Shown here: positions 44,645 to 55,930 of the stretch, in pieces
Numbering within the stretch: position 1 is the first letter of the stretch
How the letters are laid out: every line of letters starts with the position of its first letter
Assembly: GCF_014805625.2 (NCBI RefSeq)
Contig: NW_023998574.1
Location: 62,001 to 126,000 of the forward strand
Reading direction: 5' to 3'
DNA: 64,000 nt
Origin: Glossina fuscipes
Lineage: Eukaryota; Arthropoda; Insecta; Diptera; Glossinidae
Notes under the pieces: model-generated
What the model saw: only the letters and a program-made list of their open reading frames with translations
Databases searched by the model: none
What the model was told of the DNA's origin: nothing
Made by a program: the position numbers and the translations under genes

Positions 44645-45030
44645 AGAATGGGTGTCCCAAAGTGAGCACTTGAGTTTTATTACACGCATTACGAATATTC
44701 TATTGCAAAATTTGTGAACGCTATAATTTGGAAGGTATCGAGCGACTTCAATCGCATATCAGAACAAAAGGTCGTCAGTATGTCGCGGTAGGATAGGCAT
44801 CTCAAATCAAGCTGTTGAATTTTATTTCTTACAGTACGAATTTGAAGAGACACTGAGCCACTTCAAACGCATTTCAGAAACAAAGGTGCACGCAAATTTG
44901 TTCCTCTTAGGATGTGTATCCTAAAGAGAGCAGTTGAATTTTATTTTATACATTATGAAGATTCTTTTACAAAATTTATGAACGCTATAATTTGAAGAGA
45001 GATTGGGCGACTTCAATCTATGGTTAGAAA
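44645..45030. repeat. Three diverged tandem units of about 115-150 bp
   Basis: The phrase GGTGTCCCAAAGTGAGCACTTGAGTTTTATT (about 44,651) recurs as GGCATCTCAAATCAAGCTGTTGAATTTTATT (44,797) and TGTATCCTAAAGAGAGCAGTTGAATTTTATT (44,915). Each is followed by TAC-ATTACGAA-like, AACGCTATAATTTG-like and CGACTTCAATC-like blocks. Unit lengths differ through deletions. Confidence 0.65.
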
Positions 45031-48000
45031 TTTAAATTTCGCCCAATTGTTATCATAGCTTCTAATAATCTCGCATTTTTTTTTTAATATTGCCAGCTGG
45101 TGATAAGATTACTTTTTTGCTCGCTTATGCTTAATAAAACTGTTCGCGCGTTTCACACACATAGTCAATCGTGTTATTGTTAGACGAACAAAGTAAAACT
45201 TCGTCTTTATCTCTAATTTTAACGGATCGCACGCATATAGCCAGATGGTACAACCCTGCGCACGGAGATGTTATTAGTTCCAATTTTTCACACCAAACGT
45301 TACAACAGAAATGTACATATTTAATTGTGTATGCTGCCGGCTCAGTTTTACCGACGCCTTAGTGGCATCTGTTAAACGCTTTACTCTAAAAAAAAAAAAA
45401 TATTAATCAAAGAAGCATCTCATTGAGCTGACGCTGAATTGTAAAGTTCATGTGCGCTGTGTCTATTGACAAACAATAGTTTCAACACTTTTTGTGATCA
45501 ACACGTCGTCTGAGAAAAAGCTGCTAATCAAATAATTGAAGAAAGAACTACGGATTTTGTCCCGTATCAGTGTCAATAACGATGATTATCCGCATGAGCA
45601 GCCCGGTAGGTAAAAATAGCGTCTAGTGTTCGTGGGATGAAATCTCAAGCACACTAGAGTTTACTTTGGTCGAATTCAAAGTGAGTGCACGGTAAAGAGT
45701 CGGTAAAGACACAACACTTACCAATTGAGCATACACCCACTTGACTAAAGCCACCTTGCTATCTCTTTCTTTCTATTCACTTCTTCCTGACCGTCAACCT
45801 GTTACATGAAAAGGGGAGCAATCCAACATATGAAAAAAAATTTTAAAAAAGCGACATACTCGGTCTTCGCCTGCGTTCGGCATCGACGGGTAAATATTTT
45901 GTTTACATTTCCTTCTAAAGGCAGAGAACAATCATATTGTTACTTATGGAACACTATTTGCCATTTCTCTTAGAGACAAACTTGTCTGCGTATGATAATT
46001 CCATACTTTTTTGGAAGAAAAGTTTTCTCGATAAAAACTAAGTAAGTTTTTGGATAGCCTTAAGACAAGCATCTCAAATGCACTCATAAGTGTTGTTCTA
46101 ACTAATGAACAATTAGTCTCATTCCCCGTTGTTTAAAATATAGTTAAAATAATTCATGCGACACCACCACCGAAAAAGAAGGATATGCTCATTTTCTCAA
46201 CACATTTGCAACAAAGAATCACCAGAGACTCCATAAAGTATACATATATTTCTGATCAGTACCAAATTCTGAACTGTTTTAAGAATGTTCGTCTATGTGA
46301 TTACTACGATAAACATTCTTCGTCTTCAACTGTGCAAAAACGTTGGAAATTTTTGGACGGAGATTTTTATTGAAAATATGTCAAAGCCGTCATACGACAC
46401 GCTCGCAGTATACCGTAACCTTAGACCAACCCTTGTTTTAAAAGCAAGAAATTTTTTGCTTGATACTTATAAATCACCACAGATACAATGGCAAAAATTA
46501 ACAAGCATATTCTCTCGATGATTCTACAGTACAAAGATGGACAAAATCGGTCACGTCCTCTCAACAACACAAGGTATTGAGATCAAATTTTCTTTTTTAA
46601 GGTGATAGATGTAGAAGATTCGGTCACAGACGAATGCAAGCATCTTTAATGTTTTCTTCTGATCATCCATTGCTTGGGAATTTATTATAAGTCCAGACCT
46701 TATTTTTCAAATAGGCGTGCGAAAGACAGATCAACCATTTTAAGCGATCTGCTTTGAATGAGCCATTTGTAATAACTGCAGTATGACAGTGTTGTTACGT
46801 TTATTTTCCACATACTTTCCATAAAAAGTTTGAAATTATATCCGATACACCATCAGCTCTATTTGGAATGCCCTTTGTCTCCATGTATGTTTTACATGTA
46901 TACATACGGCATCTATTTTCATAAGTATGAGAATGAACTTTTTTTACATATTGTGAAGCTTGTATGCACTGCTGGTTTTTCTCTTTCGTATTTTTTTTTC
47001 TTTGCTTATTTTAAAATATTTGCCCTGTTAACGTACTTGCACATTCATAGTTTTTGCGTCTGCGTTACATGCCGTTGATTGTTACGGTTGAAAATTTTGT
47101 CAGTTGTTATAAGCCCAGCTCCGCGATGCTCGTATGTTCGTACACATACGTATGTATATGGACGCGTCCGTGAACGTATGTGTGTGTAGGGTAAATTGTA
47201 GCAATTACCAAAATTTGTAGAGGTATATTAATATTTCTCTATCGATCATTAACGAACACGAAATATTTGAAACCTTATATGGCTTTTGCAATCTGAAACT
47301 TTACTGCAAGAGTTCAAAGCTGCACTCCTAATTTATGGCTAAATAGATTTCTAATGTACATCAGAGGTTTCGCAGTCAATTATGATTCTCGAACTATTGG
47401 GGAAGCCTTGATATTTTAGCTTCGCTGCCAACCAACTATTTACATAACTTACGTGCTGAACTTGATAATTTCATTTCATAACGTCATTCTTTTTATTGCT
47501 TTGGTTGCACTCACCACATGCTTGCCTGCACTTGCGATTGTTGTTGTTGCCGCCAATGTTATTGTTATTGCATTGGCGGTTAACATTGTTTAAAGCATGG
47601 AATTCGTAAAAACTGCCAAAAAAAAAATCCATCCTTTCAATGAATGCCATGCGCTTGTTTTTAATTAATTAATTTATGTGGGCGGTTTATTTTCTCTTAA
47701 AAACGCGGAATGACAAAATGCTTATATGTATGTGTGGCTACATAATGATAGGTATTTGCGCTAATGCATAAGTACTGAACAACCTTTGATGCAGTTTTTT
47801 AATGAAAAAGATGTGTCTCCTGAGCTTTATAAATCAAATTATGGAAAATTGCGAAGGATGATACAACAAGGAAAGTAGGGCGCATCCAAACGACTTAAAC
47901 GTTTGTTATGAGCATTACACTTAATATTCCGCACGTATGTGTAGTTTTCGAGGAAAAATCAAATTAACTTTTAAGAATGTTGCAGACCAGATTGCTAGCT

Positions 48001-49645
48001 TATAGAAGACTGTTGTTCTTAATTGTGGCCCTTTTATTTATTTACTGGCTACAATTATACATATATATTACACAAAAGTGATAAAGTTAAAGGCTTAAAT
48101 TACATATTTCATTACACGAAAGCGCAGCAAAGTTAACAGTTTCATTTACAAAGTAATATTTTTCGGCTTTGTGCCAGAGTTTTATTTTGCCTATTTCTTT
48201 CCACTTGCAAGCTCTTTATTTAATTATTCAAGCGAACTTGCAATGCTTTCAAACAACCATAATACTGAATGAGAATATAAAAATCTTTGAAAATCCCCTT
48301 TTACTGGCTGATTTTTGTGTATGCAGAAGCACTGACTATATCACACTGAATTGAAAATTGTCATCAAAATGAAACCTGCGAGCAAACGCGAAATATATTC
48401 TGTAAAACTATTTACCTGAACTAATAGTCGGTTAAAGAGACAATATAAACCATTTGTTGTCTTTTAAATTCGATTTGTTTGAACAGCACATTTACAAATG
48501 CAATATGCGTCGTTCCAAACAAATCGGTTTTAGAATTGAGCCATCCATTTATAGTTCTAATATTTTCGAATTCAAGGCGAAATGGTTTCGAAAAAAGAAG
48601 TAGAATTCGAAATGCAACCTCGCATATAGATCAAGCGCTGCCTGTTGATTTCCTGCAACCGTTCATTTCGCTTTACAGTCTTTTGCACTCGCAAGTGGTC
48701 TTCAATATTTCTATGTGGCTATGTATATTTTGACCATAGTAATAATTTATATTTGAATATTGCTTCTCTGTTTTTCAAAATATTCCTTCTAATCTGTAAA
48801 GTTTTGTATACGTTCGAAACTTTCCCTACAACATTTCCTCCAGTCCGTTTGAGACATCTCTTCTTATGTACGTTTACAAAAAGAAGTCATTGGTTGCCAA
48901 AGGATGAATAGTTCAATTTTTTTATTGTTTAATTAGTCGATTGTTTTAAGAGTTATATTGTGATGATAAAACATAGTCCAGCGGCATCACCTTGTTTTTC
49001 TTATTTCGCCAAAGGCTTTCCCCACACAAATGGTCGTGTACCATTCAGAATTGACACTTTTACGTAAATTTTTGCTGGACTTGATTAATTTTGAAACCCT
49101 CGTACAGATAATTGATAGTTACTTTCCGGCTCATGTGCAAGTATCGATGATTGGTCACCTTTTACGATCTTTTGCACATCTTTTGCAGCACCGCCAATCT
49201 TAAGCAGTTGCTTGCACCAATCGAAACTAGCATGTTTTCGAGAGTTCGTGAAGTTATGTAAGATTCATTAAAAAAAAGCCCATTCGCAATATTTTGTACA
49301 TATTGCTAGAATTTATGCCTAAGGCTATGTCAATCTCACAGTATATCATATGGCCCAATAAAGGCTAAATGCAATACGAAAAATTAAGGCTTCGCTTATT
49401 AAAAACTGTCTGTATGCCAAAAAATACATTTCTTAAAAATAAAAATTTGTATTAGTTATTAATTCAAAATTGTTTTGGCTTAATATAAAGCCATAAATAA
49501 GAACTATACTTTAATCCAAAAAAAATCACAAAAAAACGGGCTTGCAGCGAAAACGCATCGCTAAAAATATCGAAAAAAGACACGTCCTTAATTAACGGTA
49601 CATTTAAGTAATAATTTATCAGTTAAATTGAATTACTTTATTTCT
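45031..49645. other. Long unassigned AT-rich stretch
   Basis: No recognised protein over about 4.6 kb. Short frames (45,171-45,362; 46,830-47,078; 48,479-48,733) are motif-free. A TTTATTTATTTACTGGCTAC run near 48,031-48,050 resembles a reversed LINE tail, but no coding part adjoins it. (GTT)n-like triplets occur near 47,540-47,565. Confidence 0.45.
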
Positions 49646-49649
49646 TTCT

Positions 49650-50613
49650 CTTAAAATGGCACAAAACATACAGAATGTAAAGAAATTTCTCAAGAGATTA
49701 GAAATGTGATTACAAAGTTAAGAAGTGACGAAAAATTGTGCGGAGAAACAATTGAAATTATACATGCTACTGCTTAAACTATTATAAAAAATTACAATAA
49801 TACAAATACCAGAGAAAATGGGCATCGATCAGGCCGACCGAAAACGAAATATTGTCAGAGTTTTAACAACTGAATCCAAAATTAGGACGGTTGATGATGC
49901 AAACGACCTAGAAAAATATAAGCAAAGTAGTATTCATCCCTAAACCATTCAAAATATTTTAAAACCCAATGATTTTGACAACAGCATTTAAAAAAAACCA
50001 CTTGTAAGTGAAATTAATGTGACAAAACACCCACCTCGAATTTGCAAAACCCTACAAAAATGATTACATCAATTTTAGGTAAAACGTGAGCTTCAGCGAC
50101 GATTTGAAGTTTATTATATTCCGATACGATAGCAGACAAAGAGTATGAAGGAAAACTAATGCATTGATAGCAATCCAAAATGTGTTTCTAACTATAAGGC
50201 GCCGTGGAGAATCTGGCATGCTTTAGTGATGCATCTCTTCGGCTGGAGTAGGAAATTTGCTCTTTACGGACACTAAAATGGATCGTCACGTTTATTTCGA
50301 CCATTTAAAAGCCAATATAAAATCTTCCGTCACTAAAGAGAGTCTTTAGAGGAAATAAATCTTCCAGCAGGATAATGATCCGAAACACGTTTCTCTCATT
50401 GTAAGGCAGTGCCTACTTTACAACGTCTCCAAACAATTATATTCTCCAATAATTGAATTGGATAGGCGGGCTCGAAAAAATAAAATTTCTAGCATGAGAG
50501 ACTTTAAGAAAGCTTTACTTGGGGAATGGAACGAAATTCTTGTAGATGTACTCTTTCATCCCAGCACGTATACAAGCAGTACTAGATGACAAAGATAGTA
50601 CAACAAAATACTA
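49650..50613 (+). pseudogene. Degenerate Tc1-type transposase
   Basis: Plus-strand fragments in Tc1 order. An N-terminal helical part (about 49,665-49,760) is followed by GHRSGRPKTKY at about 49,820 (the GRP motif between the two DNA-binding halves). SNYKAPWRIWHALVMHLFGW is at about 50,188-50,245 in mixed frames, MDRHVYFDHLKANIKSS at 50,278-50,330, and QQDNDPKHVSLIV at about 50,367-50,407 (second catalytic aspartate, classical Tc1 spelling). The end resembles ARKNKISSMRDFKKALLGEW and a final DDKDSTTKY stopping near 50,613. The 'SPDLNPIENLW' catalytic block is largely lost. Many frameshifts. No terminal inverted repeats could be found by eye. Confidence 0.7.
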
Positions 50614-50693
50614 AGTTTTGCTGGGGCAAGAGCGATAACTCGCCGTCTCAATGCAAGCCGAAACGGCAAATCCCTTGTAAGAGCATTTTCAGT

Positions 50694-51131
50694 CTAATAG
50701 TGTAATGAGAGAACTTGAAGAATTTTCATTTTGGTGGGAATAAGGTCACTGTTAAATATAGTTCGTCGCAGTTTCGCAAATCTACAAATAAATCTGAATT
50801 TGTCATTAATTGGCCCCCAGTACAAACCCAGAAACTTTGCAGGTGCTCCGAATGTCTGGGGAGCGTGTCGCACAATCTTTAAGCCTTGACGAGCTTGTCG
50901 ATCAATTTCGTACGTGAAGGCTTGCATGTATTTTTTTTACTTGCAGCGGTCGCTAAAAGGCTTCTTCTTCATCATCAACACTGTCAATAAAATCGTCCAT
51001 ACGATGGTAATACCTAACAGCGTGAACATCCCTCGTGTAGTTTTCGCGAACCATATATCACATATGTGGGTAGAATTGACGTTGATACGATGAAATATTT
51101 CAGCTGTATCTCCGCAAACAGCTATACCCAT
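50694..51131 (-). pseudogene. BEL/Pao LTR retrotransposon reverse transcriptase fragments
   Basis: Minus strand, two frames. 50,937-51,131 has AVCGDTAEIFHRINVNS, the BEL/Pao version of the first catalytic motif (D.AEMFH). 50,694-50,927 has KFLGLYWGPINDKFRFICRF then IPTKMKILQVLS, which is the block after the active site in BEL/Pao polyproteins ('KVLGLYW...D.F.F' and 'PTKRE.L..'). The YVDD catalytic region between them is deleted and replaced by unrelated sequence. BEL/Pao elements are retrovirus-like LTR retrotransposons; this copy is inactive. Confidence 0.75.
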
Positions 51132-51995
51132 TTAGAATCTTCATAAATGGGTAATTCACGGCCTTCCAACAGTAAGTATTATTATGCTTTCCCCAACTTA
51201 CTCTGTTTTTTTCTCCCACTTATTCCGATTTAGCAGAAAGTGTTATGTTTTTTCCCACCACTTAGAACAAGTTTCTAATATTTGCAAAATATTATCTAGT
51301 ATTACATTTACATTTCGATATTTTTTTAGTATTACTGTTTTCGTACATTAGCCTAGTTCGATGGAGTATCCTACAAAGCATCGCAAAAGTTTATTTGAGA
51401 TTGGGACTACTTGAATGCTCCAACATTGGCGATCTATGAAGATGATGGCGTTGGTATTTTTGTGCAGAGCCAAGTTATTTGAGGCCATTGAGGCCGCCGC
51501 GTCTGCGCAGAAAAATGGCACGCTACAAAACGACGTGTGTTAATATATGGTTTTAGTTGTAACGTGAAAATAGAAAGTACCTAAAGAAATATAATGCTTT
51601 AAAATAGATAAAATGATCACAAATATTGTTAACTTTCCGCTTTCACATTTTAATCCTCATATTAAATTAAGTGTATAATCGATTATAACAAAGTGAACAA
51701 GAAATAACACCTAGCATGAATTTTGAAATTTGGACCATTATTAATTCCTAATTAATTATCAATTAATTAATGCAAACATAAGTTTAACAAATGAATAAAT
51801 AATTATGAAATAATTAATAAATGAATTTAATTCGAATAAGAATGTTTGAATCATTCCGTGCAAGTTTACGAGGACGTCAGGTGTTTCTGTTTTTGTTCTT
51901 TTTAATAGTCTAAAAATAGAGGTTTAACAGCACAAAAATGTTAAAGCCACTATTTACGATGTTTTAATGAATCTCTGTTTGAGAAACAACACGCT
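51132..51995. other. Unassigned AT-rich sequence between BEL remnants
   Basis: No coding motif. 51,735-51,840 is dominated by TTAATTA/AATAAATAA units. It may be filler within a broken BEL element. Confidence 0.4.
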
Positions 51996-51999
51996 CGAC

Positions 52000-53480
52000 T
52001 CAGATCATGAACACGTTGCCCGATCCGTTTTCGATAGAGAAATCAATTTCCTGAAGGAAAATAATCAATTTTGTTGTTGTTTCCGCTACAGGGTTATCTG
52101 ATTATTTATCTACTTTCTCAACTTTTTTAACTTCAGCCTTTATTTGGTATTCTTTTTCTCCTTTATTTTATGTTGCTTGCGTACGTCGGTTTTCAGTATC
52201 CACTCCTGACATTGCTTTTGTTAATTCCACTGCTTCTCTTTGTTGGCGTTGTATTTTTTGTTGTTTTTCATCTAACTTTGCTTCATCTGAAGCTATAATT
52301 GTATCCACTTGTTCCAAAACTTGATTACCTATAGACGCTGGATATACTAAATCTTTTACAACGTAAAATTTTATTTTGATATTGTTATCATCGATATAAC
52401 AGTCTCTTTTAAAATATCAATTTGTTTTCAGTCGGGTATTGGCAACACATTTGAAATGTGCCTTCATTTACTAAATTAACAACCTTGAGTTTGTTAAAAA
52501 AGTCCCCAGGTGTTATTTATGTATTACTGTCTTTTAAAGTCTTTTAAAGTCCACAGAGAAAAGGTTACATATATTAAAAGTGGTCTAAACACTTTATACA
52601 CATTGCATTGCTACCTATCGATGAGAGAGTTGTTTTTAAAAAATAATTTATCGAACGATCATGGCGCCTTATGCCTTTCGTTCTTAATGGCAGAAAATTG
52701 ATGCAAATGCATATTGCGTTAACCTTTGCAAATAACAATCTTTACTTTCCATTGATTTTTTAATTTTTGACATTTGCATATTAAAATTATATTTGAAGAT
52801 ATATTATGCTAAACATTTCAACAAGAAGTTTGATAAGGGTTGAAGACAGCTCCTCCAAAGTTTCCAGCACGAAAATCAACTAGTCTGTCAAATAAAGGAC
52901 GTAATAAAGTAGGAATTCGCTCAGCGAAAATCCTCCTACTTTTGTTTTGCACCCTAGCCTTTTCCGAGTAATGTTTTGGCTTGATTTTCCATTTACAGTT
53001 CTAATGTGACATCCTTTTGGAAATTCTTTTGTAAACACTTTGATCTGTGGAGCTTCATCTTTTAACTATCAGGCAATGTTTGCACAGCAGCTTTGCATAA
53101 CAGAGGCGTTTCCTAATGGCCGTTTCTTTTGACACAGTTCATTTTTAATAACTAAATGACTTTACAATCTTAGCTGATTGCAGTGATGAATTTTTTGGAC
53201 ACTTGTATCTGCTTCTCACATTCATAATTGTACGCATTTATTGAGAAGCATCCAGAGTTTTGCTGACTATGAATCTTGTAGGGCCCATGCTAAACATATT
53301 TTTGCGACTATGGGTTATGTCCATCCATCTCCTCGGTTTTCCATCAAAATATTAATCCATTGGAATGCCGAATAGCTGCGGAAATTTAGCAGTCACTGTT
53401 TGCATATCGATGCTTTTTCGGGGAAGATCCAATTTCTTAACAGTGCGAACATTGTTTACATCAAACTTCTTTCCCCCTTA
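52000..53480 (-). pseudogene. Probable upstream part of the same BEL/Pao element
   Basis: The minus strand at about 53,250-53,440 reads SIDMQTVTAKFPQLFGIPMD, then YFDGKPRRWMDITHSRKNMF and MGPTRFIVSKTLDA. The pattern resembles the BEL/Pao segment just before the reverse transcriptase, where '..P...Y....P.LLIG..H..L' leads to a GWT-type motif. Order and strand fit the reverse transcriptase fragments at 50.7-51.1 kb. At about 52,110-52,360 another coherent minus frame (SIGNQVLEQVDTIIASDEAK, LDEKQQKIQRQQREAVELTK) is helical, perhaps coiled-coil, and could belong to gag or to a different insertion. All frames are broken. No LTRs were recognised. Confidence 0.4.
52536..52567. repeat. 32-bp exact match to 14,247-14,278
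   Basis: Identical over 32 bases in the same orientation, with partial similarity (ATATA-TAAAA) for about 15 bases more. Such a match over 38 kb in one AT-rich window is unlikely by chance and marks a dispersed repeat whose edges I cannot see. Confidence 0.6.
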
Positions 53481-54161
53481 TTTGCTTGATGTTATTAATA
53501 GGAGCTTGGTTAAATCGTTCCCATCGCGTGTAAAGGAAGGGAGATCGTGGTGAATTCGTAGCGCGCGGACGTGGTCTTTGAATGTTCCTTGTTTTCGCGT
53601 AATCACGGTGAAAAAAAACCTTATACTAGTGCATTTCCTGTGATAAGCAAAATCTGTGGTAAAAGTGCGCGATCGGTTAAGGCAGTCAATCGATCCCAGG
53701 CAAAACGTATATAAAAAAGCTAAAAGAAAGAAAGGACAGAAATTCTTTTTTACTTTCGGAATTCTTTTTCTTTTCTTTAACTCTCGGAACGCTCAGTGGA
53801 AACAGCCGATAAGAAAAAAGAAATAAAAACGGAAGAAAAAAAGACATTGCGACGCTGTTGCCAACGGAAAAAGAATCCCTGATCACGTCCTTCCAGTTAT
53901 TGCAGTTTATCGAGGCCGCACTCTCCCTTTTCCCAAAGGAAAGCTAATAGTGGTCACAAACTTTACAGTGTAGCATAGGTAAGGGCGCCGCGAAAAAAAT
54001 CCGTATCGTTCAACCTTCGGTCACGATCGGGAAAGAAAAAACCAGCAAGCAAATAAATATATAGCCAACGGACAAACGTACCCCCTTACAAACACACACA
54101 CGCGCAAACAAGCTCCCAAACAGAAACAAGTACTCGAGAAGGGATATACATAAACAAACAT

Positions 54162-54978
54162 ATGAAGGTAAACACATATGCATATATACAAAAAACGGCA
54201 GCAGCAATAAATAACACAACAAGTGAATATAAAGATCAGTTGAAAACGACACCAAAGGAACGCCTAAACAAACTCAGGCTAACATGCAAGAAAAACAGCA
54301 AACTCAAAGAACTCGTTCAAAAAAAGCGGTCGTACACAACACCAGAGCTCCTAGCCGTGAAGCATACCGCGGAGAGAGACCGCTCATCATCACCGATCCT
54401 CCAAGGAAATCTGCAAGTGGTAAAGGAGATAAAATTGCGGAGCTCGTTGAAACGATAGCCCTTCCCAAGCTCACCCTTCATTAACCGATGAGGGAGTTGG
54501 TAGACTTGCTGGCCGTGCTGCACAGAAGAGCTGCCCAGAAAGCTGCGAAGTGAATGCCGGGCGGGATGTGCAAACACAAAGCGACGCAAACGGACATAAT
54601 ATTAAAACAAAAAGGAGATGCCGATAGAAAGCAGGAAGAAGAATATGCGGCGAATACTTCTACTGTGGAAAAAAATAAAAACGAAGCAGAAATGCATATA
54701 ACCGTGAAAAAAGGCACAAACATAGTGGGCCAAATACCAGCACGGGATTGGACTCTAATAGAAGCCCCAAAACTAAGCCAGAACAGAAGCCGCTGAAACC
54801 TGACGCAATCTTGATTGTAAAGACGGCCGAAATGTTCTATAACCATATATGGAAAAATATGGAGGAAAATGAGAATCTGAGTAAGCTGCGTAAGAATGTG
54901 GTTAAGGTTAAAAGAACCAAGAATGATGAAACGATGTCGAAATATAAACAAAAAATCGGTTCCTTAGCGAGCAAGTAA
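54162..54978 (+). pseudogene. R1-type ORF1 (gag-like) remnant
   Basis: Frames in order: 54,162-54,458 (lysine-rich, MKVNTYAY... to LRSSLKR), the overlapping frame 54,284-54,484, then 54,748-54,978 with KPDAILIVKTAEMFYNHIWK and LSKLRKNVVKVKRTKNDE. The last part fits the conserved centre of R1/TRAS-group ORF1 ('RPDA.L.K......Y...+..++ .  ....+K+.R.T..+'), which binds the element's RNA. The C-terminal zinc knuckles expected after this block are not found. Instead a 52-bp tandem duplication carries the stop codon. Frameshifts lie near 54,480 and 54,740. Confidence 0.55.
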
Positions 54979-55062
54979 GGATTAAGCTCCTCGATAATAT
55001 GAAGACAGTCCTTACTTAGCGAGCAAGTAAGGATTAAGCTCCTCGATAATAAGAAGACAGTC
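54963..55062. repeat. 48-bp tandem duplication, 52-bp period
   Basis: 54,963-55,010 and 55,015-55,062 are near-identical (one substitution, ATATGAAG against ATAAGAAG), separated by CTTA. The copies overlap the end of the ORF1 frame, and the first carries its TAA. It is much younger than the surrounding decay. Confidence 0.95.
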
Positions 55063-55267
55063 ATCATCAAGGGCTAAAGGATAAAGAAGAAACAGTGGCA
55101 GCTATAAACTCTTCAGCACTGGAGTGTAAAATAAATACAAATGCTATAAAGGAGATGATGAAGTACAAGATGGCGATGGTGAAGATAAAAGTTAGATGGT
55201 CAGCGAAGTAAATGAGATGACAGCTGCCGGAAAAAAACCAAAAAGTTAGCGGAACACGTAACTATGG

Positions 55268-55900
55268 CCTGCGGCGCGCCTACGACTCAGAAAACTAGTT
55301 GCGCAAAATGGAAACCTGTTTACTGGTGGAATGGAGATATTGCAACGAGAAGGAGAAAATATTTTGAAGCGAGGCGTAAGCTATAGCGAAACTCCGCTAA
55401 GTCCAACCGCAATGGTACAAATAGGAGTACCGAAATGCGTGCAAAGCCTTAAAGTCTACAACAAAAAAACCAAAAATAACTATCTTAAACAACTGCGTGA
55501 CAACGCGGAGTGGCCGTGTGCAATAATTTCCTAATGATAGTTGGCGCTGCTACCAAAACCTTACGAGCTAGCTGGCATTGCAATTATATATGATTGACAC
55601 GCTAGAGAAAATGCTGGAGAAGAGCATTTGCGCCTGGTAAATCATATCAATCGGAATCTCGAATAATCAGTGCGGCCTCCGAAAGGGGCGATCAGCTGTT
55701 GACCCAATACTCCAAAGCTCAGACTCTTGTTGAAGACCCTATAAAAGGCACCGGCTCCGGACGTAAAGAATGCCTTCAACTGTGCTAGTTGAGCGCACGT
55801 TCTCCAAAATCTATGCTTGCATTTGTATCTGACTGAGAAACTACTTATCTGATAGCGCTTTATAAACCGGCAACAGACATCAAAACACACAACGAAAGTA
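55268..55900 (+). pseudogene. R1-type ORF2: linker and reverse transcriptase fragments
   Basis: At about 55,295-55,365 KWKPVYWWNGDIATRRRKYF followed by EARRKL matches the 'YWW...I..LR..C..ARR' linker between endonuclease and reverse transcriptase in R1-group elements. At about 55,590-55,740 IDTLEKMLEKSICARLVNHI and QCGLRKGRSAVDPI match the start of the reverse transcriptase ('GK.LE..I..RL', 'Q.GFR.GRST.DAI'). Near 55,755-55,780 APDVKNAFNCA matches the first catalytic motif (DV.NAFN, specific to this group). The endonuclease, the YADD box and the C-terminus are absent. Multiple frameshifts. Confidence 0.65.
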
Positions 55901-55930
55901 AGCTTATGTAGCATATTCAAAGGGCTTCTA

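Larger units (their letters stand above)
53545..55930 (+). mobile_element. R1-clade non-LTR retrotransposon remnant
   Basis: A GC-richer leader (about 53,545-54,160) is followed by ORF1-like frames (54,162-54,978) and fragments of ORF2 (55,268-55,900), all on the plus strand. The left edge lies where the BEL-like minus-strand remnant stops, so it probably inserted into that element. A GGACGTG at 53,567-53,573 resembles the downstream promoter element of fly LINE internal promoters, but no matching initiator was found. No tail or target duplication is recognisable at the right end. Confidence 0.6.

Noticed and set aside
54010..55070. Hydrophobic minus-strand open frames over the R1-type remnant
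   Set aside because: Antisense of lysine-rich ORF1 yields phenylalanine/serine/leucine-rich shadows; no independent motif.
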